Below, piece by piece: positions 17,493 through 26,048 of a stretch of 64,000 nt of DNA. The notes beneath the pieces were generated by a model that saw nothing but the letters and a program-made list of their open reading frames with translations, made no database searches and was not told the origin of the DNA. The translations under genes were made by a program, and so were the position numbers. Source of the DNA: Candidatus Leptovillus gracilis (GTDB taxonomy: Bacteria > Chloroflexota > Anaerolineae > Promineifilales > Promineifilaceae). The stretch is from the NCBI GenBank assembly GCA_016716065.1, contig JADJXA010000005.1:62001-126000 (forward strand), read 5' to 3'. The first letter of the stretch is position 1; every line of letters begins with the position of its first letter.

Positions 17493-18830
17493 ATGACCCA
17501 AACCCAACAACGCCCCTTTGAACTCGCCTGGATTCCCCCCGGCTCGGCCGCCGTTAATCCCGACCAATATGTCGAACACCCTGAGCATCAGCTAGACGCA
17601 CTGCGCGGCATCTTGTACGGCCGTAACGCCCCCGGCTGGGCCGGCGCGGTCATCATCAACCAGCGCACCACAGAGCAGGGCTGGCGCGATGACGAATGCG
17701 GCCCCTTCTTCATTGACGGCCACGCCCGCGACGAGGTCGCCCAACAAGCCGGCGCGGCTGAAATCCCCGCCCTCATCGGCCACTGGACCCCGGCCGAAGA
17801 GAAGCAGCTCATCGCCCTCATCAACCCCCTGGCGATGATGGCCCAACCTGTGCCCGAAAAGCAGCTGCAACTCCTGCAAGAAGCGGCGCGCCTGGCCGAT
17901 GACCCGGCCATCATCGCGGCGCTCAATGACCTGGCGGCCGAGGCGCAGACGGCGCTGGACCAGCTCTACGTGGAGCCGCCGGCCAAAGAAGTGGACGCCG
18001 AACCGCAGTTGGAACGCGCCCAGGAGCTACGCGCCGAATGGGGCACAGAGCCAGGCCAACTTTGGCTGCTCGGCGACCACCGGCTGCTCTGCGGTGACAG
18101 CACCGACCCGGAGCAGGTGGCCCGGCTGATGGACGGGAACCGCGCCACCCTCTTCGCCACCGATCCGCCTTACCTGGTGGATTACGACGGCACAAACCAC
18201 CCCCACAAGTGGAACGCCAGCGAGGGGGAAATCGAGACCAAGAACAGGGATTGGAGCGATACCTACAAGGATTGGGACAAGGCGGTCAACGGCGACGGCC
18301 TGTATGACGGCTTTATCAAGACGGCAATTGACGTGGCGATTGACCCACACGCGGCCTGGTACTGCTGGCACGCGGCGCAGCGCCAGAAGATGGTCGAGGA
18401 GAAGTGGCTGCAAAATGGCGCATTCCTGCACCAACAAATCATCTGGGTGAAGGAACGGCCGGTGCTGACCCGCGCCTGGTACATGTGGCAGCATGAACCC
18501 TGTCTGTTTGGCTGGCTGCGGGGCAACAAACCACCGCGCACGGCCGACGACTACCCGGCCACCGTCTGGGTCATCCCCGGCATCCCCAACAGCGAGCGGC
18601 CGGACCATCCGACGCCGAAGCCGCTGCAGGTCTTTGAAATCCCCATGCGGCAGCACACGCGGGCGGGCGACGTCTGCTATGAGCCGTTTAGTGGCAGCGG
18701 CAGCCAGATTGTCGCCGGCGAGCGGTTGGGGCGGCGGGTGTTTGCGATGGAGCTTGCGCCGGAGTACGTGGCGGTGGCCTTGCAGCGGTATCTGGATGCG
18801 ACGGGGAAACGGCCGGAGTTGGTGGCATAG
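17493..18830 (+). CDS. ParB-like domain fused to DNA methyltransferase (beta class)
   Basis: 445 residues. Residues ~1-140 are a ParB/Spo0J-type N-terminal domain (FIDGHARDEVAQQAG...IPALIG). The catalytic domain has GQLWLLGDHRLLCGDSTD, then DPPY (residue ~224, motif IV) and later PFSGSGSQIVAGERLGRRVF (residue ~397, motif I, SAM binding). The DPPY-before-FxGSG order is that of beta-class N4-cytosine/N6-adenine methylases. Phages use such orphan enzymes to protect their DNA. No partner endonuclease is adjacent. It is preceded by the RBS-hiding repeat, which suggests regulated translation. Length and order are typical of phage ParB-methylases. Confidence 0.85.
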   Translation: MTQTQQRPFELAWIPPGSAAVNPDQYVEHPEHQLDALRGILYGRNAPGWAGAVIINQRTTEQGWRDDECGPFFIDGHARDEVAQQAGAAEIPALIGHWTPAEEKQLIALINPLAMMAQPVPEKQLQLLQEAARLADDPAIIAALNDLAAEAQTALDQLYVEPPAKEVDAEPQLERAQELRAEWGTEPGQLWLLGDHRLLCGDSTDPEQVARLMDGNRATLFATDPPYLVDYDGTNHPHKWNASEGEIETKNRDWSDTYKDWDKAVNGDGLYDGFIKTAIDVAIDPHAAWYCWHAAQRQKMVEEKWLQNGAFLHQQIIWVKERPVLTRAWYMWQHEPCLFGWLRGNKPPRTADDYPATVWVIPGIPNSERPDHPTPKPLQVFEIPMRQHTRAGDVCYEPFSGSGSQIVAGERLGRRVFAMELAPEYVAVALQRYLDATGKRPELVA

Positions 18831-18921
18831 TGTTGGCGCGCAAATAAACGAGGGAAAAGGTTACAGTAACGTGCTTAAGCTCTAGCTACTGCTAAAATCT
18901 CTCTATTGTAGCGAGGCCGAA

Positions 18922-19791
18922 ATGAAAAGAAAACGTCATCATTATGTTCCGGCATTTTACCTAACAGGATTTACTGCACCTGATAAACGAGATAGAGTTT
19001 GGGTATATCCCAAAGATGGAAGTACTCCATTTGATACAAATGTTTCTAATGCGGCTGTTGAGAAGTATTTTTACTCTTTGATGCATGATCCAGATAATAT
19101 CGACGTTGACTCTGTCGAGAAATATCTTGATCAGGAAATTGAGACACCAGCTAATCCGGTTATCGCAAAACTTAGGAGTCATAAGCGAGTCCGTATTTCC
19201 GCGTTAGAAAAAAGGAAATTAACAAAGTACTTGGCATATATGTTGACACGCGTGCCTGCTAATCGCATTAAAGTACAAGATGACATTCCAAGACTTGTGG
19301 CTGACGCTAAAAAGAGAACACAGGATACTTTCGCTAGGAAAGGTGGTGATTCAAAGTATGTACGCTTGACTGATGCATTGAATGCTTTGGATACTGTCAA
19401 GGAGGAGCTAATCCAAGAACTCTCTTTCCCCCACTTCAATAAAACGTTGGAAAATCTACTTTACAAAATGAATTGGGCAACCTTCAGAGCGTATCCCGGA
19501 TTGGGGTTTGCTACAAGTGACAATCCGTTTTGTTATTCAGAGCATCTTGGACTAATAGATGAAGAAAGTCGCTTTATTTTTCCTCTGGCTAGTGACATTG
19601 TTCTCGTAGGAGCTTGGGCCCCAATTCCGGTGGATGACTTTGCAATCTATAATGTACTTTTTGGAAAGCCAGAGGATAATGATGTGATTAACCGAATAGT
19701 AATTGCTTCGGCGACAAAGTATATTTTTTATAAAGAAAACTGTATATGGATGAGGAGTCTGATAGAGCAGGTACGAGTAGCACAGGCTTAA
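18922..19791 (+). CDS. DUF4238-family protein
   Basis: 289 residues opening KRKRHHYVPAFYLTGFT, the hallmark of DUF4238 (HHYVPxFYLxxF). Further family-like parts: NAAVEKYFYSL (a catalytic-looking region in these proteins), KLTKYLAYMLTRVP, and FATSDNPFCY. Molecular function of the family is not established; members are common in accessory and defence-rich regions. The gene is clearly more AT-rich than the phage genes around it, which points to recent transfer. The 91-base gap before it contains a half copy of the 16-bp palindrome (about 18831). Confidence 0.75.
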   Translation: MKRKRHHYVPAFYLTGFTAPDKRDRVWVYPKDGSTPFDTNVSNAAVEKYFYSLMHDPDNIDVDSVEKYLDQEIETPANPVIAKLRSHKRVRISALEKRKLTKYLAYMLTRVPANRIKVQDDIPRLVADAKKRTQDTFARKGGDSKYVRLTDALNALDTVKEELIQELSFPHFNKTLENLLYKMNWATFRAYPGLGFATSDNPFCYSEHLGLIDEESRFIFPLASDIVLVGAWAPIPVDDFAIYNVLFGKPEDNDVINRIVIASATKYIFYKENCIWMRSLIEQVRVAQA

Positions 19792-19825
19792 TCAAATTAA
19801 TGATTCGACAAGGGGTTTTACATAT

Positions 19826-20677
19826 ATGAAAGTTTTTCATCCTTTAGAACCTAATTCAGAAAGCAATCCAGAACAAATCTTGAGACATCTTAAGGAGAGA
19901 GTAAGTCAGGAGCGAGAAAAAGAAGAACACAAGCTGTTTTTCTTGGGTAAGTACGAAAGCGACATTGATTTCTTAGAAAAAAGCTATTCTTTTGCTTCAC
20001 AAAACGGAATATTTTTAGATGCTGATCATTGGCCTGGCATCTTATACAGACAGTTCGATAGAGATTTTCCACCCGGAGACGACTCTGTTGAAGCAGCGCG
20101 CGGTAATTTACTGTTAAGCTCCACAGCGGGAAGTACAGTTTATGGGATGATTAGCGACAACATTAGTCGTTACGAAATGCCTGAGACTATCGAAGAAGCA
20201 CAGGGGCTAATAAACATGTACGAAGACTTAAGGCAGCGTGATGATCGGAACGAGGAGATAATCAGACGATTGGGATGGCTTAATGAAGAAGCAGCAGGCA
20301 AGTATAAAGCAGCTTGGGAAGGACTAGACTCACAAATTCCATCTACAGACCCTTTATCAGGGGCGGCTATAAGTATGCGTTCCGCTCTCGATTTAACCAT
20401 TAGGGATACGCTGATAGGTCGATTATCATTGTCTACTCCAGTAACAAAGGCCCAATGTTTGGTGGTAATTGCTGATCACATTGCAAAAAATGCATCCGCA
20501 AAAGAATTGCTGATTCAGCAAGCACCAGACTATCTTGATATCACCAATAAATTATCGAGAGTAAAAGGTACCTCAGACACAGATATAGATTATTTGAAAA
20601 GTCAATTTTACAGATCTCAACAGCTCTTGTACTTGCTCCTTGAAACCATCGATATCAACAGTCTTCCCCCTAAGTAG
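19826..20677 (+). CDS. Unknown accessory protein, AT-rich
   Basis: 283 residues, 34 bases after the DUF4238 gene and equally AT-rich, so probably transferred with it. Charged N-terminal helix, a central conserved-looking RNEEIIRRLGWLNEEAAGKY, then GAAISMRSALDLTIRDTL and LSRVKGTSDTDI. Soluble and helical. The Ala/Ser-Arg-x-Ala-Leu-Asp helix vaguely recalls nuclease-associated or HEPN-like helical domains, but the RX4-6H motif is absent. Function not recognised. Confidence 0.6.
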   Translation: MKVFHPLEPNSESNPEQILRHLKERVSQEREKEEHKLFFLGKYESDIDFLEKSYSFASQNGIFLDADHWPGILYRQFDRDFPPGDDSVEAARGNLLLSSTAGSTVYGMISDNISRYEMPETIEEAQGLINMYEDLRQRDDRNEEIIRRLGWLNEEAAGKYKAAWEGLDSQIPSTDPLSGAAISMRSALDLTIRDTLIGRLSLSTPVTKAQCLVVIADHIAKNASAKELLIQQAPDYLDITNKLSRVKGTSDTDIDYLKSQFYRSQQLLYLLLETIDINSLPPK

Positions 20678-20753
20678 ACTTTATCTAATCACTCTCGTGA
20701 ACTTTTCTAGTCCGACATTGAATTGATCAGAACGGCTGTGCTACCATGAACCC

Positions 20754-21509
20754 ATGACTAGCACTGACGGCCGTTCACCCCTTTGGGAGCGCCAACCTTG
20801 GGACACCAACGCCAGTTACAAGGCGTTCAAAGAATACTATCTGCCGGCCGAAGAGCCTGGCCGGCTTGCCAATGCCTACCGTGAATATAGGCGTCAAATA
20901 GGCGGCAAACAGGCGGCACCAAAAGTGCCCGGAAACTGGTCCGCCTGGGCACGCGGCCGCCATCCTACCTCTGGTGAACCCCTCCCCGATGCGGCCACCT
21001 GGGCCGAGCGCGCCGCCGCCTTCGACGCCCACGTCGCCCAACAGGAATTGAAGGCCCTCGCGGCCGCCAAAGCCCGGAATAAACAGCAGCGCATGCGCGT
21101 CCTGGAAGGGGCGCTCGCCCAACTCACCCTAGTTTGGAGCCAACTGGATTACCGGCCGAAACTCGGACCCGACGGCCGTTTAGTCCAGCCCGAATTGCCC
21201 TCTTTCCGCGACGCGACGGCCGCAATCAAAACCATCCTCACCGAACTGCGCACCGAATACGACGACGTGCCCGTCCAGCAAATCCAGGTGGCCGGACCGG
21301 ACGGCCGTCCTCTCCCCATGCCCGGCTACGTTGCTGGCTACGATTTCTCGGACCTGAATGATGAAGAACTCCTCGACCGCATCCGCGAGCATGAATCGCG
21401 TCGAATTAGAACAGTACCTGGCTTTGCTGATGGAACAGGAACGCCGGGAACGGGAACAGATACGGACCCGGTTGCTGGCGGCCAGGCAAGTCGGCCGGCT
21501 GACGCCTGA
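20754..21509 (+). CDS. Terminase small subunit-like protein
   Basis: 251 residues directly upstream of and overlapping the terminase ATPase gene, the standard place of the small subunit. N-terminus SYKAFKEYYLPAEEPGRLAN...AYREYRR suggests a helix-turn-helix style DNA-recognition part, then WAERAAAFDAHVAQQELKAL helical. The C-terminal ~25 residues (Gly/Thr/Asp-rich) overlap the next gene by ~115 bases and may be dispensable. Role: recognising phage DNA for packaging. Assigned mainly from position; start ATG 20754 has only a weak ribosome site. Confidence 0.6.
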   Translation: MTSTDGRSPLWERQPWDTNASYKAFKEYYLPAEEPGRLANAYREYRRQIGGKQAAPKVPGNWSAWARGRHPTSGEPLPDAATWAERAAAFDAHVAQQELKALAAAKARNKQQRMRVLEGALAQLTLVWSQLDYRPKLGPDGRLVQPELPSFRDATAAIKTILTELRTEYDDVPVQQIQVAGPDGRPLPMPGYVAGYDFSDLNDEELLDRIREHESRRIRTVPGFADGTGTPGTGTDTDPVAGGQASRPADA

Positions 21510-22269
21510 CGTCGTCGCCGATTTCGCCCGGCTGCTCATGACCGATGACAACGGCCGTCCCATTCGGCCGGCGCCGCATCATTGGCTGTGGCTGCACCTG
21601 ATGTGCAACGAGGACATCAAGAAGCTGCTGATCATCGCGCCGCCGGAAAGCGCCAAGACGACGTGGCTGCTGGCTTACCTGGGAACGCACGTCGCCTTTT
21701 TCCCGGAGTGGCCGCGCATCATGGCGGCCGTGTCCGGCGAGGTGGCCGCCAAGCGCAGCCAGGCGCTGCGGCTGATGGTGGAATCGCCGGAGTTCCAGGC
21801 GACGTTTGCCGACCTGAAGCGCGCCTACGGCCTCAAGTGGACGCAGGAGGAGTGGAGCATCGCGCCGCATGGTGGGCTGCCCCGGCCGGGGCGTATTCAT
21901 CCCTCCTTCTTCGCCGTCGGCGTTCAGGGTGGCGTTATCGGGAGCCGGGCGCGCCTGGCGGTGGGCGACGACATCCTCGACCACGAGAATACGCGCACAG
22001 CCCACCAGCGCGAGATTGTCCACGACTGGTTTCACAAGAGCTTCCTCAGCCGCCGCATGAGTCGCGTCGGCCGCAGCATCGTCATCGGCACGGCCTGGCA
22101 TCATGACGACACGTATGCCAGGATGCGGACTGGTGGCGACTGGGTGGTGTGCCATGTGCCTTTGTTGAGTGAGGGTGATTTGGTGGCGGCCGATGTGTGG
22201 TATCCGGAGGGGTATCAGGGGGAGCGGTTGGGGGAGCCGGTGGCAGACACCACTGTCACAATTGAATAA
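21394..22269 (+). CDS. Terminase large subunit, N-terminal ATPase half (split gene)
   Basis: 291 residues. Walker A-like APPESAKTT at residue ~81, Walker B-like VGDDILDH at ~190 and the coupling-type IGTAWHHDD at ~231 identify the packaging ATPase of a large terminase. The reading frame then runs VWYPEGYQGERLGEPV and stops after eight unrelated residues (ADTTVTIE), with no nuclease domain. The missing half is found intact at 26049. The break lies in the linker between domains, so the two products could still assemble. Start taken as ATG 21394 inside the small-subunit gene; 21358 and 21430 are alternatives. Confidence 0.85.
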   Translation, partial: NRVELEQYLALLMEQERREREQIRTRLLAARQVGRLTPDVVADFARLLMTDDNGRPIRPAPHHWLWLHLMCNEDIKKLLIIAPPESAKTTWLLAYLGTHVAFFPEWPRIMAAVSGEVAAKRSQALRLMVESPEFQATFADLKRAYGLKWTQEEWSIAPHGGLPRPGRIHPSFFAVGVQGGVIGSRARLAVGDDILDHENTRTAHQREIVHDWFHKSFLSRRMSRVGRSIVIGTAWHHDDTYARMRTGGDWVVCHVPLLSEGDLVAADVWYPEGYQGERLGEPVADTTVTIE

Positions 22270-22341
22270 TGACATTCCTCAGATGACAAGCTAAAACGGT
22301 CGTGGTACTCTGTGCTAAATTTTCGTGCTAGGAGGTTAAAT

Positions 22342-22725
22342 ATGGTTGGCAACTTTAGCGGTATCTTTGGTAACGCCTCAGAAATTACACCAGAGGAAGC
22401 CCAGAAAGAATATAACGAAATCTTCATTGATGGAGAGGAAGTAAAAGCGGCTTTTCTTTTAGTGCGTGATGTTTTCATGTTCACAAACAAACGCTTCATA
22501 CTGGTAGATGTGCAAGGCATGACCGGAAAGAAAGTCGAATACCTAAGCATCCCATACAAGTCCATCAGGTATTTCTCGGTCGAGACAGCTGGTAATTTTG
22601 ATCGGGATTCGGAATTCAAAATTTGGGTTGGTGGTGGTGAAGGCCCCGCAGTTGTGAAAGAAATCAAAAAGGGTTTCGATATTATTGGTCTCCAGAAGAC
22701 TCTAGCATCTTTCATCCTGGACTAG
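22342..22725 (+). CDS. PH-like domain protein
   Basis: 127 residues from ATG 22342, chosen for the AGGAGG at 22330-22335. Core KAAFLLVRDVFMFTNKRFIL, then VDVQGMTGKKVEYLSIPYKS and IRYFSVETAG, fits the bacterial PH-like (bPH/YokE-YvbH) fold: a beta-barrel of unknown ligand. AT-rich compared with the terminase genes it interrupts. It is the first gene of the inserted segment and likely a moron. Confidence 0.7.
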   Translation: MVGNFSGIFGNASEITPEEAQKEYNEIFIDGEEVKAAFLLVRDVFMFTNKRFILVDVQGMTGKKVEYLSIPYKSIRYFSVETAGNFDRDSEFKIWVGGGEGPAVVKEIKKGFDIIGLQKTLASFILD

Positions 22726-22784
22726 CTCGTAAACGCACGGCCGTTCCCTATCGGAAGCGGCCGTTTCTCCATCTGCTCTTCCTC

Positions 22785-22876
22785 CCCCTTTACCCCAACT
22801 TCGCCAATTTGCTACCTCATCTCCTAGAACAGACACTCTAGGAGATACCGCATGGAACCCAACGAACCCCGACTGC
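22785..22876 (+). repeat. Leader direct repeat, copy A
   Basis: CCCCCTTTACCCCAACTTCG and the sequence after it, through the hairpin and the first ~25 bases of the coding frame, recurs at 23555-23598 continuing at 25184-25233 (the second copy is interrupted by an insertion sequence). The copies differ at only a few bases. Confidence 0.8.
22818..22847 (+). promoter_or_regulatory. RBS-containing inverted repeat in leader (copy 2)
   Basis: ATCTCCTAGA (22819-22828) and TCTAGGAGAT (22837-22846) form a 10-bp stem with an 8-base loop. GGAG of the right arm is the ribosome site for ATG 22852. Confidence 0.65.
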
Positions 22877-22947
22877 CCACGCCGCCCAACAGCCGTAGTT
22901 ATGCTATACTCCGACAGATTCCTTCACAGTGTTGGAAACAAAATTAA
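22852..22947 (+). pseudogene. Truncated copy of the 25208 gene start
   Basis: A 31-codon frame begins MEPNEPRLPTPPNSRS, near-identical at its start to MEPNESRLPAIPDGRS of the gene at 25208, then diverges and stops. With the leader repeat it looks like one half of a duplication that flanks the gene at 22976. Confidence 0.55.
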
Positions 22948-22975
22948 ACACCGATATACGCGATGCGGAGGTACA

Positions 22976-23488
22976 ATGTCCTTGATGGAAGTATTGGAAA
23001 TGCTGGCATACATTGCAACGGTTCTGGGTATTCCTATTGCAATTCTTCTTTTTGTTAATGAAAAAAGAAAAGAGAGACGCGATAGGGAATATGGTACGTA
23101 TGACGCTTTGGGCAAAGAATACGTGGATTACTTACGCCTGTGCATGGAAAATCCCGAACTTGACTTATACGACATTCCTCTTGAAATAGAGAGCGAGCTA
23201 TCGGCCGAGCAGAAGATTCGCCAATACGCCATGTTTGAGATTCTTGTGTCCTTGTTGGAACGGGCTTATCTGATGTATCAAGATCAGTCAACCGACATAA
23301 AAAAGAGCCAGTGGTCTGGATGGGATGATTACATGCATGACTATGCAAGGCGTGAAACATTTCGCAGATTATGGCAGACGCAAGGCGTGGAGTACGATTT
23401 AGACTTTATCAAGTATGTCACCACTGTTATTGAGAAAGTACAGGCTGAAACAGTCGTTTCAGCAGACGCGGTGACGCCTGTTCAATGA
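22976..23488 (+). CDS. Single-pass membrane protein of unknown function
   Basis: 170 residues from ATG 22976 (CGGAGG 6 bases before). Residues ~6-24 (LEMLAYIATVLGIPIAILLF) are a membrane span followed by KRKERRDREYG, so the N-terminus is probably outside and the rest cytoplasmic. Later WSGWDDYMHDYARRETFRRL WQ-type aromatic helices. Small membrane-anchored proteins of this architecture occur widely near mobile elements; function unknown. It lies between two copies of a ~90-base leader repeat and is AT-rich: a cassette inserted between the terminase halves. Confidence 0.65.
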   Translation: MSLMEVLEMLAYIATVLGIPIAILLFVNEKRKERRDREYGTYDALGKEYVDYLRLCMENPELDLYDIPLEIESELSAEQKIRQYAMFEILVSLLERAYLMYQDQSTDIKKSQWSGWDDYMHDYARRETFRRLWQTQGVEYDLDFIKYVTTVIEKVQAETVVSADAVTPVQ

Positions 23489-23598
23489 CTTCTTTTGCAT
23501 GAGCTAATCGGCTTTGAGTGAACTGCGCCTTGCGCGCAGGCAATGCCCGTTATCCCCCCTTTACCCCAACTTCGCCAATTTGCTACCATATCTCCTAG

Positions 23599-25179
23599 CA
23601 GGCTGTCGGAAAAATATCTTCTGAAGGCCCGATGATAGACAAATAACGATTTCAAAGCATCAAGACAAGCAGTTTGCAACTCATATTGGCCTCATTACCA
23701 TGAATTTTGCACGGTTTTACAGCCCGTTTTCGGGCATCAGGCAGGGGGCAATAACGCCCCCATCAACCAACCTGCAAGGTATGCAATCGTTTCAAGTTGT
23801 AAGCCAGACAAACCAATGTCCATTCGCCACCGGCAGCAACCAGGCCTCGCAGAGAAAACTGACGGAAACCCAAGGTTTCCTCGATGATACCGATAACCGG
23901 TTCAACCGTCGATTTGCGCAAACGGTAGGTGGCTTTGCCGAGGGTGGTCTACAGTTTGTAAGCCATTTGCTCTTTGACGGAAGCATCATTGGGTGGCGGG
24001 TTGGGATTGTCCAGGAAAAGGCACGCCAACCCTGATGGTGTGGGCTGCGACCGGTGGCGATGTAGGGGTCAATGCCGCGCGCTTCCAAGCTGGCGATGTT
24101 GTTTTCGCTGAAATAGCCGGTGTCCAAATTGACCTTTTTCGGCTGACCCACGACTGGTGGTACGGTGTCGAGAGTTGGCAGGGCGGCCTGTTTATCGTTG
24201 GTATGGTCACACAACCAATTGCCCACTACCAGACGACTGTCATGGTCAACCACTACCTGGACGTTATAATGTTGGTCAAAGCCGCTGTTGGTGGCGTTTT
24301 TCATGATGCGCGATTCGGGGTCGGTGAAGTTGTACTGGTCTTTATCTCTGGGTCCTGGAGTGGGTGGCTGCGGTGGTTTGCCCGGCGGCTTTTTTCCTGT
24401 GGGTCGGTCTTTTCGGCCCGGGCTTGCATCTTGGCCTCGTATTCGGCTTGCTCGGCTTCATACCGGGCCTGGGCGCGTTCCTCCAGCACCTTCTTGGCTT
24501 CGGCCAGCCGCGCCAATTGCTGCTGGCGTCGGGCAATCTCATCAGGAATGTTCATCTCTTCGGGCAGTTGTCCTCCATCGGCAACTTCAGCCAAAGTGAA
24601 CAACTCCTCGACTTCGGCTTGCAGATAGGCTTCGATAGCCAACAGCCGCTGGTAACTGACCGCTTTGCTCTTGGACGCATCGGCATGGATTTTGCTGCCA
24701 TCCAGACTGACGTTACCCAATTGCAAATAGCCCATCGCCTGGGCAATCAGCAGTATCTGGACAAACAACTCTTTCAGTTCAGCCAGAAATTGTTGGCGGA
24801 AAGCCGCAATCGTGTCATGGTCGGGGTGCATGTCACCGGTAATGAAACGAAAGGGAATCACCTCATGGGTGGCGCGTTCAATCTTGCGCGAACTGAATAC
24901 GCCGCTGGCATAGCTGTAGAACAGCAATCCCAACATCACTTCCGGGGCGTATGGTGGCGCACCCTGCTCACTATACTTTCTATACATGATCCCCAAATCA
25001 AGTTGGGCGACGACAGCGACAATGAAGCGAGCCAAATGGTCGGGTGGCAGGACATCGCGCAAGGTGATTTGCAGGTCCAGGGTCTTTTCGTAATCAGCAG
25101 TTCTGAATTTTCTTGCCATACCCAAAGTTTACACCGAAATCATTTTTGTTCGGAGAAACGTATCTTCTCCGACAAGCTG
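23599..25179 (-). mobile_element. IS1182-family insertion sequence, decayed
   Basis: Ends CAGGCTGTCGGAAAAATATC (23599) and, reversed, CAGCTTGTCGGAGAAGATAC (25179) are imperfect terminal inverted repeats. CTAG is present on both sides (23595-23598 and 25180-25183) as a 4-bp target duplication. Removing the element and one CTAG restores the same leader sequence as at 22785, which proves the insertion site. About 1.58 kb. Confidence 0.85.
23792..25125 (-). pseudogene. IS1182-family transposase, two frameshifts
   Basis: The N-terminal 250 residues are intact from ATG 25125: LARFIVAVVAQLDLG, YAPEVMLGLLFYSYASGVFS, GDMHPDHDTIAAFRQQF and LDGSKIHADASK, all typical of IS1182/IS1380-like DDE enzymes. 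The frame breaks near 24340 and resumes at 24304 (GFDQHYNVQVVVDHDSRLVV, LDTGYFSE), then breaks again near 24000. Not functional as read. Confidence 0.85.
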
Positions 25180-25202
25180 CTAGAACAGACATTCTAGGAG
25201 AT
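25180..25202 (+). promoter_or_regulatory. RBS-containing repeat in leader, right part of copy 3
   Basis: CTAGAACAGACATTCTAGGAGATA continues the hairpin whose left part (ATCTCCTAG) lies at 23590-23598. The insertion sequence has separated the two arms by 1.6 kb, so here the ribosome site GGAG (25197-25200) should no longer be sequestered. Confidence 0.6.
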
Positions 25203-25207
25203 ACCGC

Positions 25208-25522
25208 ATGGAACCCAACGAATCCCGGCTGCCGGCCATCCCCGACGGCCGTTCCCCAGCCGACTTAACCAAGAAAGAACTGGTCGCCCACCTGGTGGCC
25301 GTCGAAGCCATCCCTCAATGGAAACTGAACGTCATGACCCGCGACGCCATCGTCGCGCTGTTTGCCTTGCCTCGTGATGAAGCGTTGGCGGCCGTGGACG
25401 CGGCCGGCCTGGAACACGGCCGTAAACATCGCCGGGGCAGGATTGGCGTGGACGTGGCGGCCGAAGGCGACGACGAAACGGCCGTGTACGAGTATTTGCT
25501 CACCGGCCGGGTGCGGCGATGA
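25208..25522 (+). CDS. Small protein with the KKALV-KWKLTV repeat domain
   Basis: 104 residues. Residues ~18-75 (LTKKELVAHLVAVEAIPQWK, LNVMTRDAIVALFALPRDEA) are a single copy of a ~60-residue helical domain that recurs at least twice, very similarly, in the 1873-residue polyvalent protein encoded at 28563. It looks like a short SAP/HeH-type nucleic-acid-binding helical unit, but this is inference. Followed by a basic stretch (GRKHRRGR). Its leader hairpin is split by the insertion sequence. Coupled to the next gene by ATGA overlap. Confidence 0.7.
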   Translation: MEPNESRLPAIPDGRSPADLTKKELVAHLVAVEAIPQWKLNVMTRDAIVALFALPRDEALAAVDAAGLEHGRKHRRGRIGVDVAAEGDDETAVYEYLLTGRVRR

Positions 25523-25791
25523 GCGAACCGGCCCCCACCTACGACACCCCTGGCCTACCCGCCGACTTACGGCCGTATCTGCCCACCGACCCCCACCTGA
25601 GCGACCTGGTGGAACTGCGCACCATCGCCCAGGGCACGGAATCCAAAGCCTACACCTGGCCGCGCCTGACGGCCCGACTCAACGAGATGATCCGACAGCG
25701 CCAGGGTGAACTGGACTGGCAGAAACGGCGCGATGAGGCATGGGCAGCGGCAAGTGTTGGCGCGCCAACACTTGAGGAGGCACGGCCGTGA
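25519..25791 (+). CDS. Unknown small phage protein
   Basis: 90 residues. N-terminal Pro/Asp-rich part, then helical LTARLNEMIRQRQGELDWQK. Codons near the 3' end carry a 24-bp perfect palindrome centred on the 16-bp repeat TGTTGGCGCGCCAACA (25755-25770, encoding VGAPT). Overlaps both neighbours by 4 bases. Not recognised. Confidence 0.6.
   Translation: MSEPAPTYDTPGLPADLRPYLPTDPHLSDLVELRTIAQGTESKAYTWPRLTARLNEMIRQRQGELDWQKRRDEAWAAASVGAPTLEEARP
25755..25770. repeat. 16-bp palindrome copy 4 (in gene, 24-bp extended)
   Basis: Perfect copy whose symmetry extends four bases on each side (CAAG...CTTG), inside the gene at 25519-25791. Confidence 0.9.
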
Positions 25792-26042
25792 GCGACGTTT
25801 CGCCTATCCCCCTCGTCCGCGTCCACTGGCGCGACACCCGCGCCCATTCCGCCTGGCACACGGCCGACGACATCGCCGCGTTCGTGAGCGAGGCTTACAT
25901 CGTCGAGTCGGTGGGCTGGCTGGCGGCCGAGAGTGAAACGCACCTGGCCGTCGCCCAATCCTGCTCTCCGCACCGCTTCGGTGACGTGCTGGTCATCCCC
26001 CAAACGGCCATCGTTGAACGCTGGCAGTTAAACGAGGAGTAA
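25788..26042 (+). CDS. Unknown small phage protein
   Basis: 84 residues starting with GTG (GTGA overlap). WHTADDIAAFVSEAYIVESV followed by GWLAAESETHLAVAQSCSPH and GDVLVIPQTAI: the pattern of small phage proteins that cite 'time/pH-dependent' surfaces is absent, and I do not recognise the family. It directly precedes the terminase nuclease half. Confidence 0.55.
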   Translation: MSDVSPIPLVRVHWRDTRAHSAWHTADDIAAFVSEAYIVESVGWLAAESETHLAVAQSCSPHRFGDVLVIPQTAIVERWQLNEE

Positions 26043-26048
26043 CGGCCG

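Noticed and set aside
22270..26048. Intein or group I intron explaining the split terminase
   Set aside because: The insert contains stop codons, several independent genes and an insertion sequence; no intein splice motifs or intron-type core were seen.
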